64,000 nt of DNA from Gigantopelta aegis. Its lineage: Eukaryota > Mollusca > Gastropoda > Neomphalida > Peltospiridae. Position 1 is the first letter of the stretch, and each line of letters starts with the position of its first letter. The notes under the pieces were generated by a model. That model worked only from the letters and a program-made list of their open reading frames with translations. It was not told where the DNA came from and did not search any database. The translations under genes and the position numbers were made by a program. Location of the stretch: assembly GCF_016097555.1 (NCBI RefSeq), contig NC_054704.1, forward strand, positions 43,815,630 through 43,879,629, written 5' to 3'. This document shows positions 56,401-63,693 of the stretch, one piece after another.

Positions 56401-59400
56401 AATTCGGAAGTATGTTTCATCCTTTGTATTAATCAATATTATGTTTAAATGATGCAGACGTAACAGTGGCTGCCTTATTGGAATTTGCAACAAATTCGCT
56501 GCTGTCACTTGTTTGTCTGGCAGGTATTAATATGCCTGTTACATCGACCAGCGTACCTCGCTTTTGTCCAAACAAGTACACACATTTAGATCAAAAAGGA
56601 CCAGTGGTGATGAAGATAACATATGTGGATAATATAACCACAGCAATGTTGGAATCGCTGAAATGGCGGTTGGTATAAAACCCGGACTTCTGGGTTGAAA
56701 CGTAGCTAATTTTGACAAAATCTGTAACAAAATCGGGCAGCGCAAAAATCCGGAGGATTCTCATCTATGTATATGCCAAGTTGTCTAAATAAAATATTTT
56801 AAAACTGGTTTAAACAGTATTTATTATAGGTATCATCATACAAAAAAAGTAGTTTGGTCAGATAGACAAAAAAGCCTGTATTTATGGCCTCAAACTACAT
56901 TTTATAAATACAGGTTTTTAAAATAAACAATTACTGGTAAAAGCATAAGTTAAACTATTACAAATTGTCAAAGAACTGAATAACAAAAAGAAGAAAGGTA
57001 AGTAAGAGTGAATTTTTTAGGTATTCTTACATTTGAAAACCTGGTTGAAAGTAAAATGGTGAATGCATGGTTAATTAATCTTACTTTTAGCAGGTGGCCT
57101 TTAAAAGGTAAACTACACACATCTAATACACAATTCACAAAATATCAACAGGGACGGCAAAACAAAACTATGACCTAGCTGCAGACAATTAAAACTGACA
57201 CTGATCAGTTTCCAGTAAAAAACCCTTTCTTTTGTGTTCCTTTCTTCAAAATACATGGAACTTAAATTGTTGTGTGTTTTTTTGTTTAGTTTGTTGATTT
57301 TATTCGGGTTTTATTAAATAATATATATGTCTTCTAACAACCCCTCTATTTAAAATCTGACAGGTTACTACTAACCAAAATATCAACCATGATGGTCTCA
57401 ACATGCATGATGACTATGTAACATGGTTAGTGTCCACAAGAGGACATAGCGGTGCCATGATGACTATGTAACATGGTTAGTGTCCACAAGAGGACATAGC
57501 GGTGCCATGATGACTATGTAACATGGTTAGTGTCCACAAGAGGACATAGCGGTGCCATGATGACTATGTAACATGGTTAGTGTCCACAAGAGGACATAGC
57601 GGTGCCATGATGACTATGTAACATGGTTAGTGTCCACAAGAGGACATAGCGGTGCCATGATGACTATGTAACATGGTTAGTGCCCACAAGAGGACATAGC
57701 GGTGCCATGATGACTATGTAACATGGTTAGTGCCCACAAGAGGACATAGCGGTGCCATGATGACTATGTAACATGGTTAGTGCCCACAAGAGGACATAGC
57801 GGTGCCATGATGACTATGTAACATGGTTAGTGTCCACAAGAGGACATAGCGGTGCCATGATGACTATGTAACATGGTTAGTGTCCACAAGAGGACATAGC
57901 GGTGCCATGATGACTATGTAACATGGTTAGTGCCCACAAGAGGACATAGCGGTGCCATGACTATGTAACATGGTTAGTGCCCACAAGAGGACATAGCGGT
58001 GCCATGATGACTATGTAACATGGTTAGTGTCCACAAGAGGACATAGCGGTGCCATGATGACTATGTAACATGGTTAGTGTCCACAAGAGGACATAGCGGT
58101 GCCATGATGACTATGTAACATGGTTAGTGTCCACAAGAGGACATAGCGGTGCCATGATGACTATGTAACATGGTTAGTGTCCACAAGAGGACATAGCGGT
58201 GCCATGATGACTATGTAACATGGTTAGTGTCCACAAGAGGACATAGCGGTGCCATGATGACTATGTAACATGGTTAGTGCCCACAAGAGGACATAGCGGT
58301 GCCATGATGACTATGTAACATGGTTAGTGTCCACAAGAGGACATAGCGGTGCCATGATGACTATGTAACATGGTTAGTGTCCACAAGAGGACATAGCGGT
58401 GCCATGATGACTATGTAACATGGTTAGTGTCCACAAGAGGACATAGCGGTGCCATGATGACTATGTAACATGGTTAGTGTCCACAAGAGGACATAGCGGT
58501 GCCATGATGACTATGTAACATGGTTAGTGTCCACAAGAGGACATAGCGGTGCCATGATGACTATGTAACATGGTTAGTGTCCACAAGAGGACATAGCGGT
58601 GCCATGATGACTATGTAACATGGTTAGTGCCCACAAGAGGACATAGCGGTGCCATGATGACTATGTAACATGGTTAGTGTCCACAAGAGGACATAGCGGT
58701 ACCATGATGACTATGTAACATGGTTAGTGTCCACAAGAGGACATAGCGGTGCCATGATGACTATGTAACATGGTTAGTGTCCACAAGAGGACATAGCGGT
58801 GCCATGATGACTATGTAACATGGTTAGTGTCCACAAGAGGACATAGCGGTGCCATGATGACTATGTAACATGGTTAGTGTCCACAAGAGGACATAGCGGT
58901 GCCATGATGACTATGTAACATGGTTAGTGTCCACAAGAGGACATAGCGGTGCCATGATGACTATGTAACATGGTTAATGTCCACCAGAAACATAAACAAA
59001 TGTAAAATGTTTTTCATGTAAGAGTCTACTGACAATGATTTTATAACAAGAATCAGATCCCATGTAATTACAGTGAAGCAGCTTACAAGAAATAACACCA
59101 ATCTGAATAGAACAAAATGTTTTCAAACATCATATGGAATTAATATCTCATAGTTCTGTGCTATATATAACTGAAATAATGTTCAACAATTATTCTGGAT
59201 TCTCTTTCCAACGCCCCTGACAAGGAGCATGCACACTGAATTACTGATTAGGAAAAGGATACCACAGTGTCATGTTAAGTGTCAAGGCCAACTTTAAGAA
59301 ATGTTGTTTCCTGTAACATACATGTAGTTAAAATTGTTTTCTTTTCTTTATTTTTGTTCTTCATATAACTAATTTATGTATCATAAATATATATATACAA

Positions 59401-61327
59401 ATTTAAATAATCCTTTTAACAGGATATATATATATATTAAGTCCATGCAACTCCACTGCTGCATATCAACAGCAAAGGTTTTTATTTAATTCCATGAATC
59501 ATACTTTGCATACAGTACACATTACACACCCATAAAAGCAGTTCATGAATAGCATGTCACAATAACCGTTTTTCATATCGCCTAAAGAGCTATTTTCACA
59601 GCTTGGTGTGTCAATCAATACACAAAGAAATTACCTATTATTAGGTCTAATATTAGATAACATTATACGGGCATCCACTAAAAAAGTAGATAATATTTTG
59701 TTTTAATTTACTCTTTAACCAAAATGCAATGCCGAAACAAGATATAAATGCTATGCCTGTGTGGTCATCATTGACACGTTACTGTTGATATGTTGTCACA
59801 GTACTGCCAGCATTCTGCCAGTGCTGAAACCGTGATGGTATGCTGCAACAGTGTTGGCATGCAACCATGGCACTGCTAACATGCTTCAACGGTGCTGCTG
59901 GCATGCTGCTATATAATGTGAGACGGCTATTAAAAGCAAAGAAGACAGCACTGTTTTACAGATGTCCTCAGCGGATTTGTAGCTGTCATGCACCTGATTG
60001 ATGTAGCTGTCATGCACCTGATTGATGTAGCTGTCATGCACCCGATTGATGTATCTGTTACAGGATTAAGTAATCTGAAACAATGCTCATGCTGCCCACA
60101 CAAACGGATGTTATATTGATTCAAAGTAGAAAATACATACGGTAATATAGAATTTAAAGGTACCAACCCTCTTTATTATGTAGTCTAAAACACTATTCAT
60201 CCAGGAACTTACACATTTTATTTAAACTTAGTTTGGTTTTTGGTTTTAAAATTCTGGCAAATCCAATGTCTTTCTGGTATGCATCTTGCTTTTTGCAGTA
60301 CAATTCTCTAAATTTTGTGCAAACACAAAAGGGACGTACTTCAGGGACAAGGATCAGTGACTTTAAACACCATTTGTGTTATATATACTCCCCATAAAAA
60401 AATTAAGCAACTCAATGGGTTTTTCATAAAATGTCTTTCCAACTACATGTTTATGTTGACTTATTTTAACAATATGAAAATTGTATCACAAACACTTGAC
60501 TGTACCAAAACACCTCAATTAAAAAAAACAAAAACATGTTGGATCGTAAATTGCTTAATGTTTTTAATAAGGGTGGCTGGGTGGGTGAGTATAGTTGTTA
60601 AATAATTCTTAAAACTTAACATGCTATTTGTATTAGTGTAGTAAATCATATGCATATTATTTGTAGGTTAAGAAATAAAATAATAATTGTAATAATGAAT
60701 GAGTGAGTGATTGAGTGAATGAATGTTTAACGACACCCCAACACAAAAATACACATCGGCTATTGGGTGTCACAAATGGTTAGTACATGAAAATATTATT
60801 TATATATATTTATGTAAAACCACAGTGTGAGGAGCTCTGGGTGAAAAATATAATACAAATACATAAAAGCAAAAATACATTTTAAAACTTTGTATAGAAG
60901 TAAAGTGTTTTAAAAACTTTACAATTAATTCTGGATGGAATTTAAAAGATTCCAAAACATTTCTGTAGTAATTGTAATAAAGTATCTTGATTCAAAAATC
61001 TCAAAATTGTGGTATTTACTGAAGTAAAAATCGAAGAAACAATGAGCATTTAAATTTTGTTATAATGAAAAAAATATGTAACATTTATTCAGAAATTAAA
61101 TCTTATTTTAAAAATATCTTTTTATTAAGAAAAACAAAGAAACAAAAAGCATCAAGGAGCAAATCTGAGCAGACTGGTAGGAAGTGGGTTTGTAGGTAGA
61201 AACCAAAACTCACTGCCAGTGTCAGGAAGGATAACTCTTTCCTTTGTTTGAGTGTGGTGCAGTTGGGTTTTTTCAAAATGACTGACCCCATCCAAAAACT
61301 GTTGATGACTTTTCTCCTGTGCAACAT
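28495..61327 (-). CDS. Multi-module beta-thymosin gene (seven exons seen, 5' incomplete)
   Basis: Exons, 5' to 3': 61214-61327, 44686-44799, 40576-40689, 38997-39110, 35182-35289, 30881-30994 and 28495-28520. Each of the first six encodes one beta-thymosin/WH2 module of 38 residues (36 in the fifth), and every internal exon starts and ends in phase 1. Joined, they give 234 residues and a TGA without a frame break. Module landmarks are an (A/V)xAEK-like start, a short amphipathic helix, an LKKxET-like actin contact (LKKAET, LRKAAT, LKHADT) and an EKNPLP-like end. Tandem beta-thymosins, such as ciboulot and tetrathymosin of invertebrates, bind actin monomers in the cytoplasm and may also promote filament growth. 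The first exon with the initiator Met was not found and may lie beyond 64000. Introns range from 1.5 to 16.4 kb. Confidence 0.87.
29071..29395 (-). mobile_element. SINE (type A), antisense
   Basis: GAAAGAAAGAAATG tail end, TTTATTTAACGATGCACTCA, then the body, ending GCCACTGGGCTACATCC. Lies in the last thymosin intron. Confidence 0.88.
30137..30485 (-). mobile_element. SINE (type D), antisense
   Basis: GTTTGTTTTATTTAACGACG with a CCACTAGAGCACA tail; the opposite end reads GGGATCCGAACCCAGTACC and is cut off shortly after CCAGC. Confidence 0.85.
30735..30815. repeat. Degenerate telomere-like CTAACC repeats
   Basis: Clustered CTAACCCTAA, CTCTAACC and CTAACCCTAAC words resembling decayed (CCCTAA)n inside the thymosin gene's last intron. 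Confidence 0.6.
30881..30994 (-). CDS. Thymosin gene, module exon 6 with GC donor
   Basis: Acceptor ATTTTTCAG, 38-residue module with IKDFNRRSLKHADTQEKNPL and PSKE. The 5' splice site is GAAG|GCAAGA, matching the GC-AG class; no GT lies nearby. Splicing there gives A-IEAEKKA in frame. If the site is not used, translation runs on through GKTISYALVT to the stop at 30849-30851. Confidence 0.88.
31086..31351 (-). mobile_element. SINE (type C), antisense
   Basis: TTTCATTTCAACTGATTTCC and ATATCCAATTAAGGTTCAAG tail, CTCGCTCTGGGTGGGAGCC body, then CACCACCGAGGTCGG head. Begins about 90 bp upstream of thymosin module exon 6. Confidence 0.9.
31431..31711 (-). mobile_element. SINE (type A), antisense, decayed
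   Basis: TTTATTTAACGACACACTCA tail, an internal deletion, then GATCGATCC and a CATTGGGTTACATCCCACC head. Confidence 0.82.
32210..32372. repeat. 27-bp minisatellite, about 6 copies
   Basis: Repeats of TTAGTAATTATCCCAGA followed by a variable CGACAGTCGA-type spacer. Abuts the MITE at 32388. Confidence 0.92.
32388..32559. mobile_element. MITE with CAGGGCCGTAGC-type ends
   Basis: 172 bp, from CAGGGCTGTAGCTAGGA to TGCTAGCTACGGCCCTG. GGTAT is duplicated on both sides (32383-32387, 32560-32564). A 23-base G run lies inside. Same family type as 19732-19935. Confidence 0.85.
32696..32966 (-). mobile_element. SINE (type C), antisense
   Basis: TTCATTTCATTTCAACTTAT tail, AACTCGCTCTGGGTGGGAG body, ACCACTGTGGCCGG head. 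Confidence 0.9.
33000..35181. other. Thymosin intron sequence without recognised elements
   Basis: AT-rich DNA with short C, T, A and G homopolymers and a small (AAT)n run near 33340. A phrase at 33166-33220 (CCAGACCTGTCAACCTT) recurs inverted at 34450-34472 (GGTTGACAGGTCTG), hinting at an unbounded inverted-repeat element of about 1.3 kb. No coding signal. Confidence 0.4.
35182..35289 (-). CDS. Thymosin gene, module exon 5
   Basis: Acceptor GTTTCTTTCAG, donor GTAAGC, phases 1-1. At 36 residues it is two shorter than the other modules. It contains LEKEKQELHLRKSIEKGANL then KHVSTEEHNPLPDKD. The missing residues fall in the middle, before the LKHVST actin contact. Confidence 0.88.
35376..35412. 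repeat. (AT)n microsatellite
   Basis: Short AT run in the thymosin intron, about 90 bp upstream of module exon 5. Confidence 0.8.
35766..36769. mobile_element. 1.0-kb element with about 230-bp inverted repeats, TA target
   Basis: The sequence from 35766 to about 35995 recurs inverted at about 36540-36769, including TGTCGGAAATA ends and TTTACTTGTTTGGGCTCTCA. TA lies on both sides (35764-35765, 36770-36771), as for Tc1/mariner-type insertion. The 0.5-kb centre has no transposase frame. Confidence 0.87.
36955..37092. repeat. Long near-perfect hairpin
   Basis: Arms of about 65 nt fold around TATTATGCTCGCATAATA centred near 37017. Shared arm words include CAATATCATATATTAGGAAT and its inverse. 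It could be a foldback MITE or a small-RNA precursor; TE origin is more likely in this context. Confidence 0.75.
37601..38298 (-). mobile_element. SINE (types B/A), antisense, split by another SINE
   Basis: The outer element occupies 37601-37783 and 38184-38298: AATGAAACCACTAGAGCACA tail, then after the interruption ATCATGGTGCACTGGCTGG and an ACTGGGCTACATCCCGCCCC head. Confidence 0.88.
37784..38171 (-). mobile_element. SINE (type D), full length, nested, with 12-bp target duplication
   Basis: 388 bp from AGAAAGAAAGAAAATG to CCACCAAGGCCGG. TTTGGTATACCA is present on both sides (37772-37783 and 38172-38183), a target-site duplication that shows it inserted into the older SINE at 37601-38298. 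Confidence 0.93.
38997..39110 (-). CDS. Thymosin gene, module exon 4
   Basis: Phase 1-1, 114 nt, donor GTGTGT. It includes GIENFNKDQLKKAETADKTV, LPNKE, the closest match here to the canonical LKKTET motif. The acceptor TATATTTAAAG is weak in pyrimidines, but the frame and the neighbours support it. Confidence 0.9.
39345..39660. mobile_element. Possible pogo/mariner-like MITE
   Basis: Begins TACAGTCAACCCTCTTTATA and ends with the partial inverse ATAACGACAGTTTAATGTA; TA at each end. Matches between the ends are imperfect, so the limits are tentative. Confidence 0.4.
40122..40271. mobile_element. 150-bp foldback MITE with TA flanks
   Basis: Ends ATTGTCTGTTATTTCTTT and its exact inverse; inside, further paired words (GCAAAC with GTTTGC, CGGC with GCCG) extend the fold nearly to the centre. 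TA lies on both sides (40120-40121, 40272-40273). Confidence 0.82.
40576..40689 (-). CDS. Thymosin gene, module exon 3
   Basis: Acceptor GTTCTTACAG, donor GTTAAT, phases 1-1, 114 nt. It includes ETFNKDQLRKAATEEKTVLP. Closely similar to module 4, suggesting that these two are the most recent exon duplication. Confidence 0.9.
40690..43165. other. Thymosin intron sequence
   Basis: AT-rich. Contains decayed phrases such as ACAGTCAAACCTTTTAAC (40754) and a 28-bp direct duplication (AAAAGTCGTTATTATATGCA at 42641 and 42669). No coding signal. Confidence 0.45.
43166..43512. mobile_element. TTAA-flanked MITE, copy 2
   Basis: 347 bp between TTAA sites (43162-43165, 43513-43516). Ends AGGGACATTCCTGAGTTTGC and the inverse of its AGGGACA..CCTGAGTT. 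The interior is collinear with 20147-20531, less about 40 bp. Confidence 0.9.
43701..44000 (-). mobile_element. SINE (type B), antisense
   Basis: GTTTAGCGACACTACTAGAG tail, GATTTATTAATCATCGG block, AGCTGAATGGATCCACCG and a CTCCCACCCC head. Close to the copy at 2197. Confidence 0.87.
44686..44799 (-). CDS. Thymosin gene, module exon 2
   Basis: Phase 1-1, 114 nt, acceptor TTAATGGTCAG, donor GTAGGT. It includes HISDFPRIKLKRTISEEKNV, LPSPQ. It is more GC-rich than the surrounding intron. Joined to the A left over from exon 1, its first codon becomes ATG. Confidence 0.88.
44961..45336. mobile_element. TTAA-flanked MITE of a second type
   Basis: 376 bp between TTAA sites (44957-44960, 45337-45340), ends AAGAGACAGACCCTAGTTTT and the inverse of AAGTGCAGACCCTAGTTTTT. 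The interior (ACTATTAGAGCCGTTTATGA) recurs at 63739. Confidence 0.88.
45966..46097. other. Thymosin intron, decayed repeat phrase
   Basis: ATAACACCGCCACACCTGGT and AACAGTACAAACTGACC resemble ends of a degraded DNA element; the latter phrase also occurs near 41509. Boundaries not definable. Confidence 0.3.
46098..46223. mobile_element. Small palindromic MITE
   Basis: Ends CAGGGGCCTAATTCACTAAC and the inverse of CAGGGGCCTAATTCACAAAG. 126 bp, no coding. Confidence 0.75.
46231..46290. repeat. Short hairpin
   Basis: AAACGTACTTAA faces TTAAGTACGTTT across about 25 bp, between two palindromic MITEs. Confidence 0.7.
46295..46413. mobile_element. Foldback MITE with internal palindromes
   Basis: The left arm has ATCTTAGCGCTAAGATC, the right arm GATCTTAGTGCTAAGATC; outer ends CAGAGCC and GGGCCCTG with TTTTAC/GTAAAA between. 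Each arm is itself palindromic. Confidence 0.78.
46774..47122. mobile_element. hAT-like MITE with CAGGGCTTCTA ends
   Basis: 349 bp from CAGGGCTTCTA to TAGAAGCCCTG, flanked by GTGATG on both sides (46768-46773, 47123-47128). The interior repeats TTCACTAGC-like words. Confidence 0.8.
47143..47766 (+). mobile_element. SINE (type A), sense, split by an opposite SINE
   Basis: The left part 47143-47355 has CCTAGTGGTAAAGCACTTGC and GGATCGATCC; the right part 47691-47766 has CGATGCCATATGACCG and AAAATGTGTTGAGTGCATT. Internal duplication of CTTGGTATGTACTATCCTGT. Confidence 0.85.
47356..47676 (-). mobile_element. SINE (type A), antisense, nested
   Basis: Full-length copy from AGAAAGAAATGTTTTATTTA to GGTACGTCCCGCCCC. 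Flanked by GATTTCCTCT (47346-47355) and GATTTTTTTTCTCT (47677-47690), an expanded target duplication. Confidence 0.88.
48010..48407 (-). mobile_element. SINE (type D), antisense, with 12-bp target duplication
   Basis: Begins in the A-rich AAAAAGTTTGTTTTATTTAA end and finishes CGCCACCGAGGCCGGT. CAGTGGGTACAA is found on both sides (47998-48009 and 48408-48419). Confidence 0.92.
48651..48895 (-). mobile_element. SINE (type C), antisense
   Basis: TTTTATTTAAACTTATTTTC tail, AACTTGCTCTGGGTGGGAG, ACACCAATGAGGCCGGG head. Confidence 0.87.
49164..49200 (+). mobile_element. SINE tail fragment (type B), sense
   Basis: ATCAATGTGCTCTAGTGGTG and TCGTTAAACAAA only. Confidence 0.6.
50247..50366. repeat. 23-bp pyrimidine-rich minisatellite, about 5 copies
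   Basis: CTCTACCTCCCATCCCCCAA repeats at 23-bp spacing. Confidence 0.88.
51028..51282. mobile_element. hAT-like MITE
   Basis: 255 bp from CAGGGCTTGAAATAG to CTATTTCGAGCACTG. The flanking 8-mers GCATTACT and TTATTACT agree at 6 of 8 positions. GGCCTGCTGTTATT near the left recurs inverted within 40 bp. Confidence 0.75.
51283..52854. other. Thymosin intron sequence, nothing recognised
   Basis: AT-rich, no coding signal, no clear repeat. Confidence 0.4.
52855..53095 (-). mobile_element. SINE (type B), antisense, head truncated
   Basis: GACACCTCTAGAGAACATTG tail, TGATCATCGGCTATTGGATG, AGTGGATCCACCAAGGTGG; the head is missing. Confidence 0.8.
53576..53905 (-). mobile_element. SINE (type A), antisense, near full length
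   Basis: GTAAGGAAGGAAGAAAAATG, TTAATGATGCACTCAACACA, the body, then CTACTGGGCTACATCTCGTC. Confidence 0.9.
54700..54918 (-). mobile_element. SINE (type C), antisense, decayed
   Basis: CGTGCTTGATTTTATTG, ACAGCCTGCTTGAACC, AAACTCACACTGAGTAAAAG and ATACCACCAAGACTTG follow the order of type C copies with many changes. Confidence 0.6.
54919..57404. other. Thymosin intron sequence
   Basis: AT-rich with no supported exon. A minus-strand stretch near 55500-55590 has a QLRK-like reading that was examined as a decayed module and not accepted. Confidence 0.4.
57405..58987. repeat. 50-bp satellite array, 32 copies
   Basis: Head-to-tail units holding ATGATGACTATGTAACATGG and a TGTCCACAAGAGGACA hairpin, then TAGCGGTGCC. 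Copies are nearly identical: one C/T variant position in the hairpin arm, one 47-bp unit (near 57958) and one G-to-A (near 58701). From the first to the last ACATGG word is 1547 bp, i.e. 31 periods less 3 bp. Lies in the largest thymosin intron. Confidence 0.97.
59982..60055. repeat. 24-bp tandem repeat, 3 copies
   Basis: GTAGCTGTCATGCACCTGAT repeated three times with one base change. Just to its left, 59795-59912 holds looser GCTGGCATGC-type repeats. Confidence 0.9.
60703..60775 (-). mobile_element. SINE tail scrap
   Basis: GAATGTTTAACGACACCCC and ATCGGCTATTGGGTGTC only, preceded by GAGTGAGTGA-type repeats. Confidence 0.5.
61214..61327 (-). CDS. Thymosin gene, module exon 1 of those seen
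   Basis: Phase 1-1, 114 nt, acceptor GCTGGGTCTAG after a pyrimidine-rich tract, donor GTGAGT. It includes GVSHFEKTQLHHTQTKERVI, LP. The actin-contact motif is altered (LHHTQT, with His for the usual Lys), so this module may bind actin weakly. The intron to the next recognised module is 16.4 kb, so other exons in between may have been missed. Confidence 0.82.
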
Positions 61328-63110
61328 CTAGACCCAGCATGCAGATGAGAAAGATAGAAAAACAAAAAGAATCAGCAATAAGGGCTGTCCCAGTCATGAT
61401 CACATGGTTAGGGGTAATTATTTATTTGCTTGAAACCATGTCTGTGGGAAAATTTAAAATAAAATGTTTTAATTTTTAAACATTACTTATGGGTGGTACA
61501 CCCATGTGATCATAGCTGGGACTTCCCTAAGCAGCAGAAAATGCATGTTTATTGTACACACAATAAAAATAAACAATGCAAATAAGCATTCTGAGAATAA
61601 AGCAATACATGTCCCCTACTGAGCACAACACATTTTCATATCTCCAAAATTCAAGGGCCATAACTTTGTCAAAACTTCACAAATCAGCATGATAATCAAA
61701 CTGGTTGTGTAACTTTACATGATAAAGGTATATACATAATTTCAGCTCAGTATCTCAAGACATTGCGAAATAAAAAATCCCAGAAAACATTGTGTGAAAC
61801 AGATGTACAAATACATTGTAGACAAATGGAGTTAGACCAGTAGGAGACAAATAAATGTGCAAACCACCATTGTTACCATACATTTCAAATCATGCACATT
61901 TTCTATTCCTGTTGGGTATTGCAATAGAATGCTACTAAACTTTGAGATATTTTTGTACATACATTAAATGCATAACAATGTGGCTTTTAATAATTACCAA
62001 TTCACTACATCTAAGGATTTTAAATATGCTAACACATGATTTATATCAAATAATTACAAGCATGCATTTTAATGACTCAGATATATATATGTATAGTACA
62101 CAAAGTGTAACCTTTACAAAACTAACATTAATTCAAGAATGTTGTTTATAATGTTCTTATATAAACTGCAAGATCCCCCCCCCCACCCCCATCCCCACCC
62201 CACCCCCACCATTACACACCTGTCTATATCTATAATATTAGTATAATTTACTGATTTAAGGTATCTCTGACACTATCTACGACTACCACAGTGTTTTAAA
62301 ACTAATAGTATGTTATGTCCAGGCTATACGTGTTGTGTTACCTAGCCTATTGTTAATCAGTAAAGCTGTTTACTTTTTTTCAAACTGAGCATGTTAGTAA
62401 TTAGTTAAACTAGTTGTGAGGTTAACTTTATTACAACAAATAAGGGGTGAAACAATATTCACTAGTCATACAATATAAACAGTTTTGATGTTGGCTAACA
62501 GGCAAACCAGTTTGTATTGTGGCCTCTCCTTGCATGTTACAATTATTAATTTTTATTTTATTATTTCTTTTTAAACCAAAAATGTAACAATAACAAAAAT
62601 TTAAACTGTTAAAATTAAAAATCTTATTAAACATGGCTGGAAACATTAACACCTTTAATAAATCAAGCCTCTAGCAAGCTAACTGCAGTAAAATAACTAG
62701 AAAAGCAAAAAACACAAAACCAAATGACTGTCACCAATAACATAATTAAGCATGTAAACAACATGAAGAAAAACAGTTTTATATTATGATCATGCCACAG
62801 TTATGGGTTCTGCTAAATAATTGCCATTGCAATTTAAAAAAACCTTTACAATTTGCTTTTTCCATTATGTACATTGGTACATTCTTATTTTTTCAAATAT
62901 ACTATTATAAAAATAGAACCATGCACCAGCCTTTTCAGTATAAAATGAAATACAATCTTACAAAGTAGTAACACAACTGCAGCAAACCACCCCTCAAACT
63001 AAAGCTATTTATTAAAAGTTAATTAAAAACATGGAAACAAATGTAGGTACCAGAATTGCCTATAGTAGGTGACAACTGAACCAGCTGTTGGCTGAACATG
63101 AAGATTTGAT

Positions 63111-63225
63111 ACAGAAAAAAAGAAATGTTTTATTTAATGATGCACTCAACACATTTTATTTACGGTTATATGGCATCAGAGATATGGTTAAGGACCACAC
63201 AGATATTGAGAGAGGAAACCCGCTG
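63111..63225 (-). mobile_element. SINE tail half (type A), antisense
   Basis: GAAAAAAAGAAATGTTTTAT, AATGATGCACTCAACACATT, then AGAGAGGAAACCCGCTGC, where it is cut off. Confidence 0.83.
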
Positions 63226-63606
63226 CTGCCATCCTATAGTTTGAATAATGGATTTCATGTAAAATTTATATGGTGTTTTGGGTTTGGTTTTATGGAAAAA
63301 GATAAAGAAAAACACATACACATTAATTTAACAGGTGTTACCTGTAAAATTAACAATCTGTAAGCAGTGTTTATGCCAGAAAGAAATTTTTGGGTAAAGC
63401 GCTATGGAATCGAATTCAACAGGGGGGTATGAGGGGCCTCCCCAAGAAATAAAATAGTTTAAGTTTAGGGTTAGTGTTAAACAAATCATACAGTAATGAT
63501 AAGAGCAATTAATTTTGTCAAAAAGTTAATTAAAAAAAAAAAAATATGCCCAAAAATTTGGGTATGGCGCCATACCTATTTTACCCTCTGGCAGAAACCC
63601 TCGTAA

Positions 63607-63654
63607 TGTCTATCCTATTAGACGTCTATCCTATTAGACGTCTATCCTATTAGA
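63607..63654. repeat. 16-bp palindromic unit, 3 tandem copies
   Basis: GTCTATCCTATTAGAC three times in a row; each unit has inverted GTCTA/TAGAC arms. Confidence 0.9.
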
Positions 63655-63693
63655 CAACAATATAGGTCATGATCCTAATACTCAAGTCCTTAA

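Larger units (their letters stand above)
58988..61213. other. Thymosin intron sequence with two short repeats
   Basis: Contains the decayed TGCTG-rich repeat at 59795-59912, the 24-bp repeat at 59982-60055 and a SINE scrap at 60703-60775. The rest is AT-rich and non-coding. Confidence 0.45.
61328..63693. other. Upstream thymosin intron or 5' region
   Basis: AT-rich, with a C-rich stretch at 62176-62212, a partial type A SINE at 63111-63225 and a short palindromic repeat at 63607-63654. No first thymosin exon was recognised. Confidence 0.4.

Noticed and set aside
57405..58987. CRISPR array, from regular 50-bp repeats
   Set aside because: There are no unique spacers; units are wholly repeated, and the window is eukaryotic.
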